Shown here in pieces: positions 21,712-21,755 of a DNA stretch of 21,755 nt. The notes below the pieces were generated by a model that worked only from the letters and a program-made list of their open reading frames with translations, was not told the origin of the DNA and did no database searches. The translations under genes were made by a program, and so were the position numbers. The stretch spans positions 1 to 21,755 of the forward strand of contig DATIQT010000004.1 in assembly GCA_035470525.1 (NCBI GenBank), given 5' to 3'. This stretch comes from CALXSC01 sp035470525 (GTDB taxonomy: Bacteria; Pseudomonadota; Alphaproteobacteria; Rickettsiales; UBA1997). How positions within the stretch are numbered: position 1 is the stretch's first letter; every line of letters begins with the position of its first letter.

Positions 21712-21755
21712 CTATTTCTTATGAGATTTCTGTTTTTCTAATATTCTGAGTTTAG
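21712..21755 (-). CDS. C-terminal end of an upstream gene (partial)
   Basis: A frame enters at the right edge and ends KLRILEKQKSHKK then TAG at 21712-21714, 32 bases before the methyltransferase start. Only 13 residues are visible, basic and helical in look. It probably is the end of the previous gene in the same operon; identity cannot be given. Confidence 0.38.
   Translation of the reverse strand, partial: KLRILEKQKSHKK

Noticed and set aside
1..21755. tRNA, rRNA or insertion sequence
   Set aside because: I found no cloverleaf, no rRNA-like stretch and no transposase or terminal inverted repeats. The only foreign-looking genes are the cargo pair and the GIY-YIG gene.

Overview
The window is most of the head and tail module of a tailed phage (prophage or phage contig) from a strongly AT-rich bacterium. 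Proteins are rich in Asn, Lys and Ile, codons end in A or T, and TGG encodes Trp while TAA, TAG and TGA all act as stops, so the code is the standard bacterial one. I cannot name the host. An AT-rich spirochaete such as Brachyspira would fit, but so would Fusobacteria or Campylobacterota, and nothing here decides it.

Almost every gene lies on the minus strand and reads right to left. From the right: the tail end of an unknown gene; a ParB-domain plus DNA methyltransferase fusion (20285-21679); a small KGG-motif protein; a virion-protein-like gene (19011-19850); then a 359-base gap that looks like a lambda-type cos/packaging region. That gap has a GC-rich dyad about 190 bases upstream of the small terminase gene and an array of short repeats with 10-12 base spacing between the two. 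A lambda-like head block follows in lambda order: small terminase (Nu1-like), large terminase (gpA-like), W-like connector, portal (gpB-like), a Thr-rich zinc-ribbon protein that is extra to lambda, ClpP-type protease with a nested scaffold start (C/Nu3-like), decoration protein D, and major capsid protein E. A GIY-YIG nuclease gene sits directly after the capsid gene. Next come a neck protein and a probable tail terminator.

The tail block is contractile and Mu/P2-like: sheath, tube, tail assembly chaperone with a clear programmed -1 frameshift signal, tape measure, and a Mu gpN-like DNA circularization protein. Between chaperone and tape measure, normally direct neighbours, lies a two-gene cargo: an MFS transporter and a HAD-family hydrolase, probably with its own promoter. 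No baseplate, fibre, lysis, integrase or repressor genes are seen.

At the left edge the layout changes. A plus-strand unit with a near-perfect sigma70 promoter, a leader with two hairpins and a 39-residue basic protein faces the end of the tail operon, and the first 70 bases hold the start of an HU-family DNA-binding protein. This may be the phage/host boundary or the start of another phage segment.

The strongest points for a second look are the cos-like region, the frameshift signal, the transporter/hydrolase cargo and the charge-switched zinc-ribbon protein.
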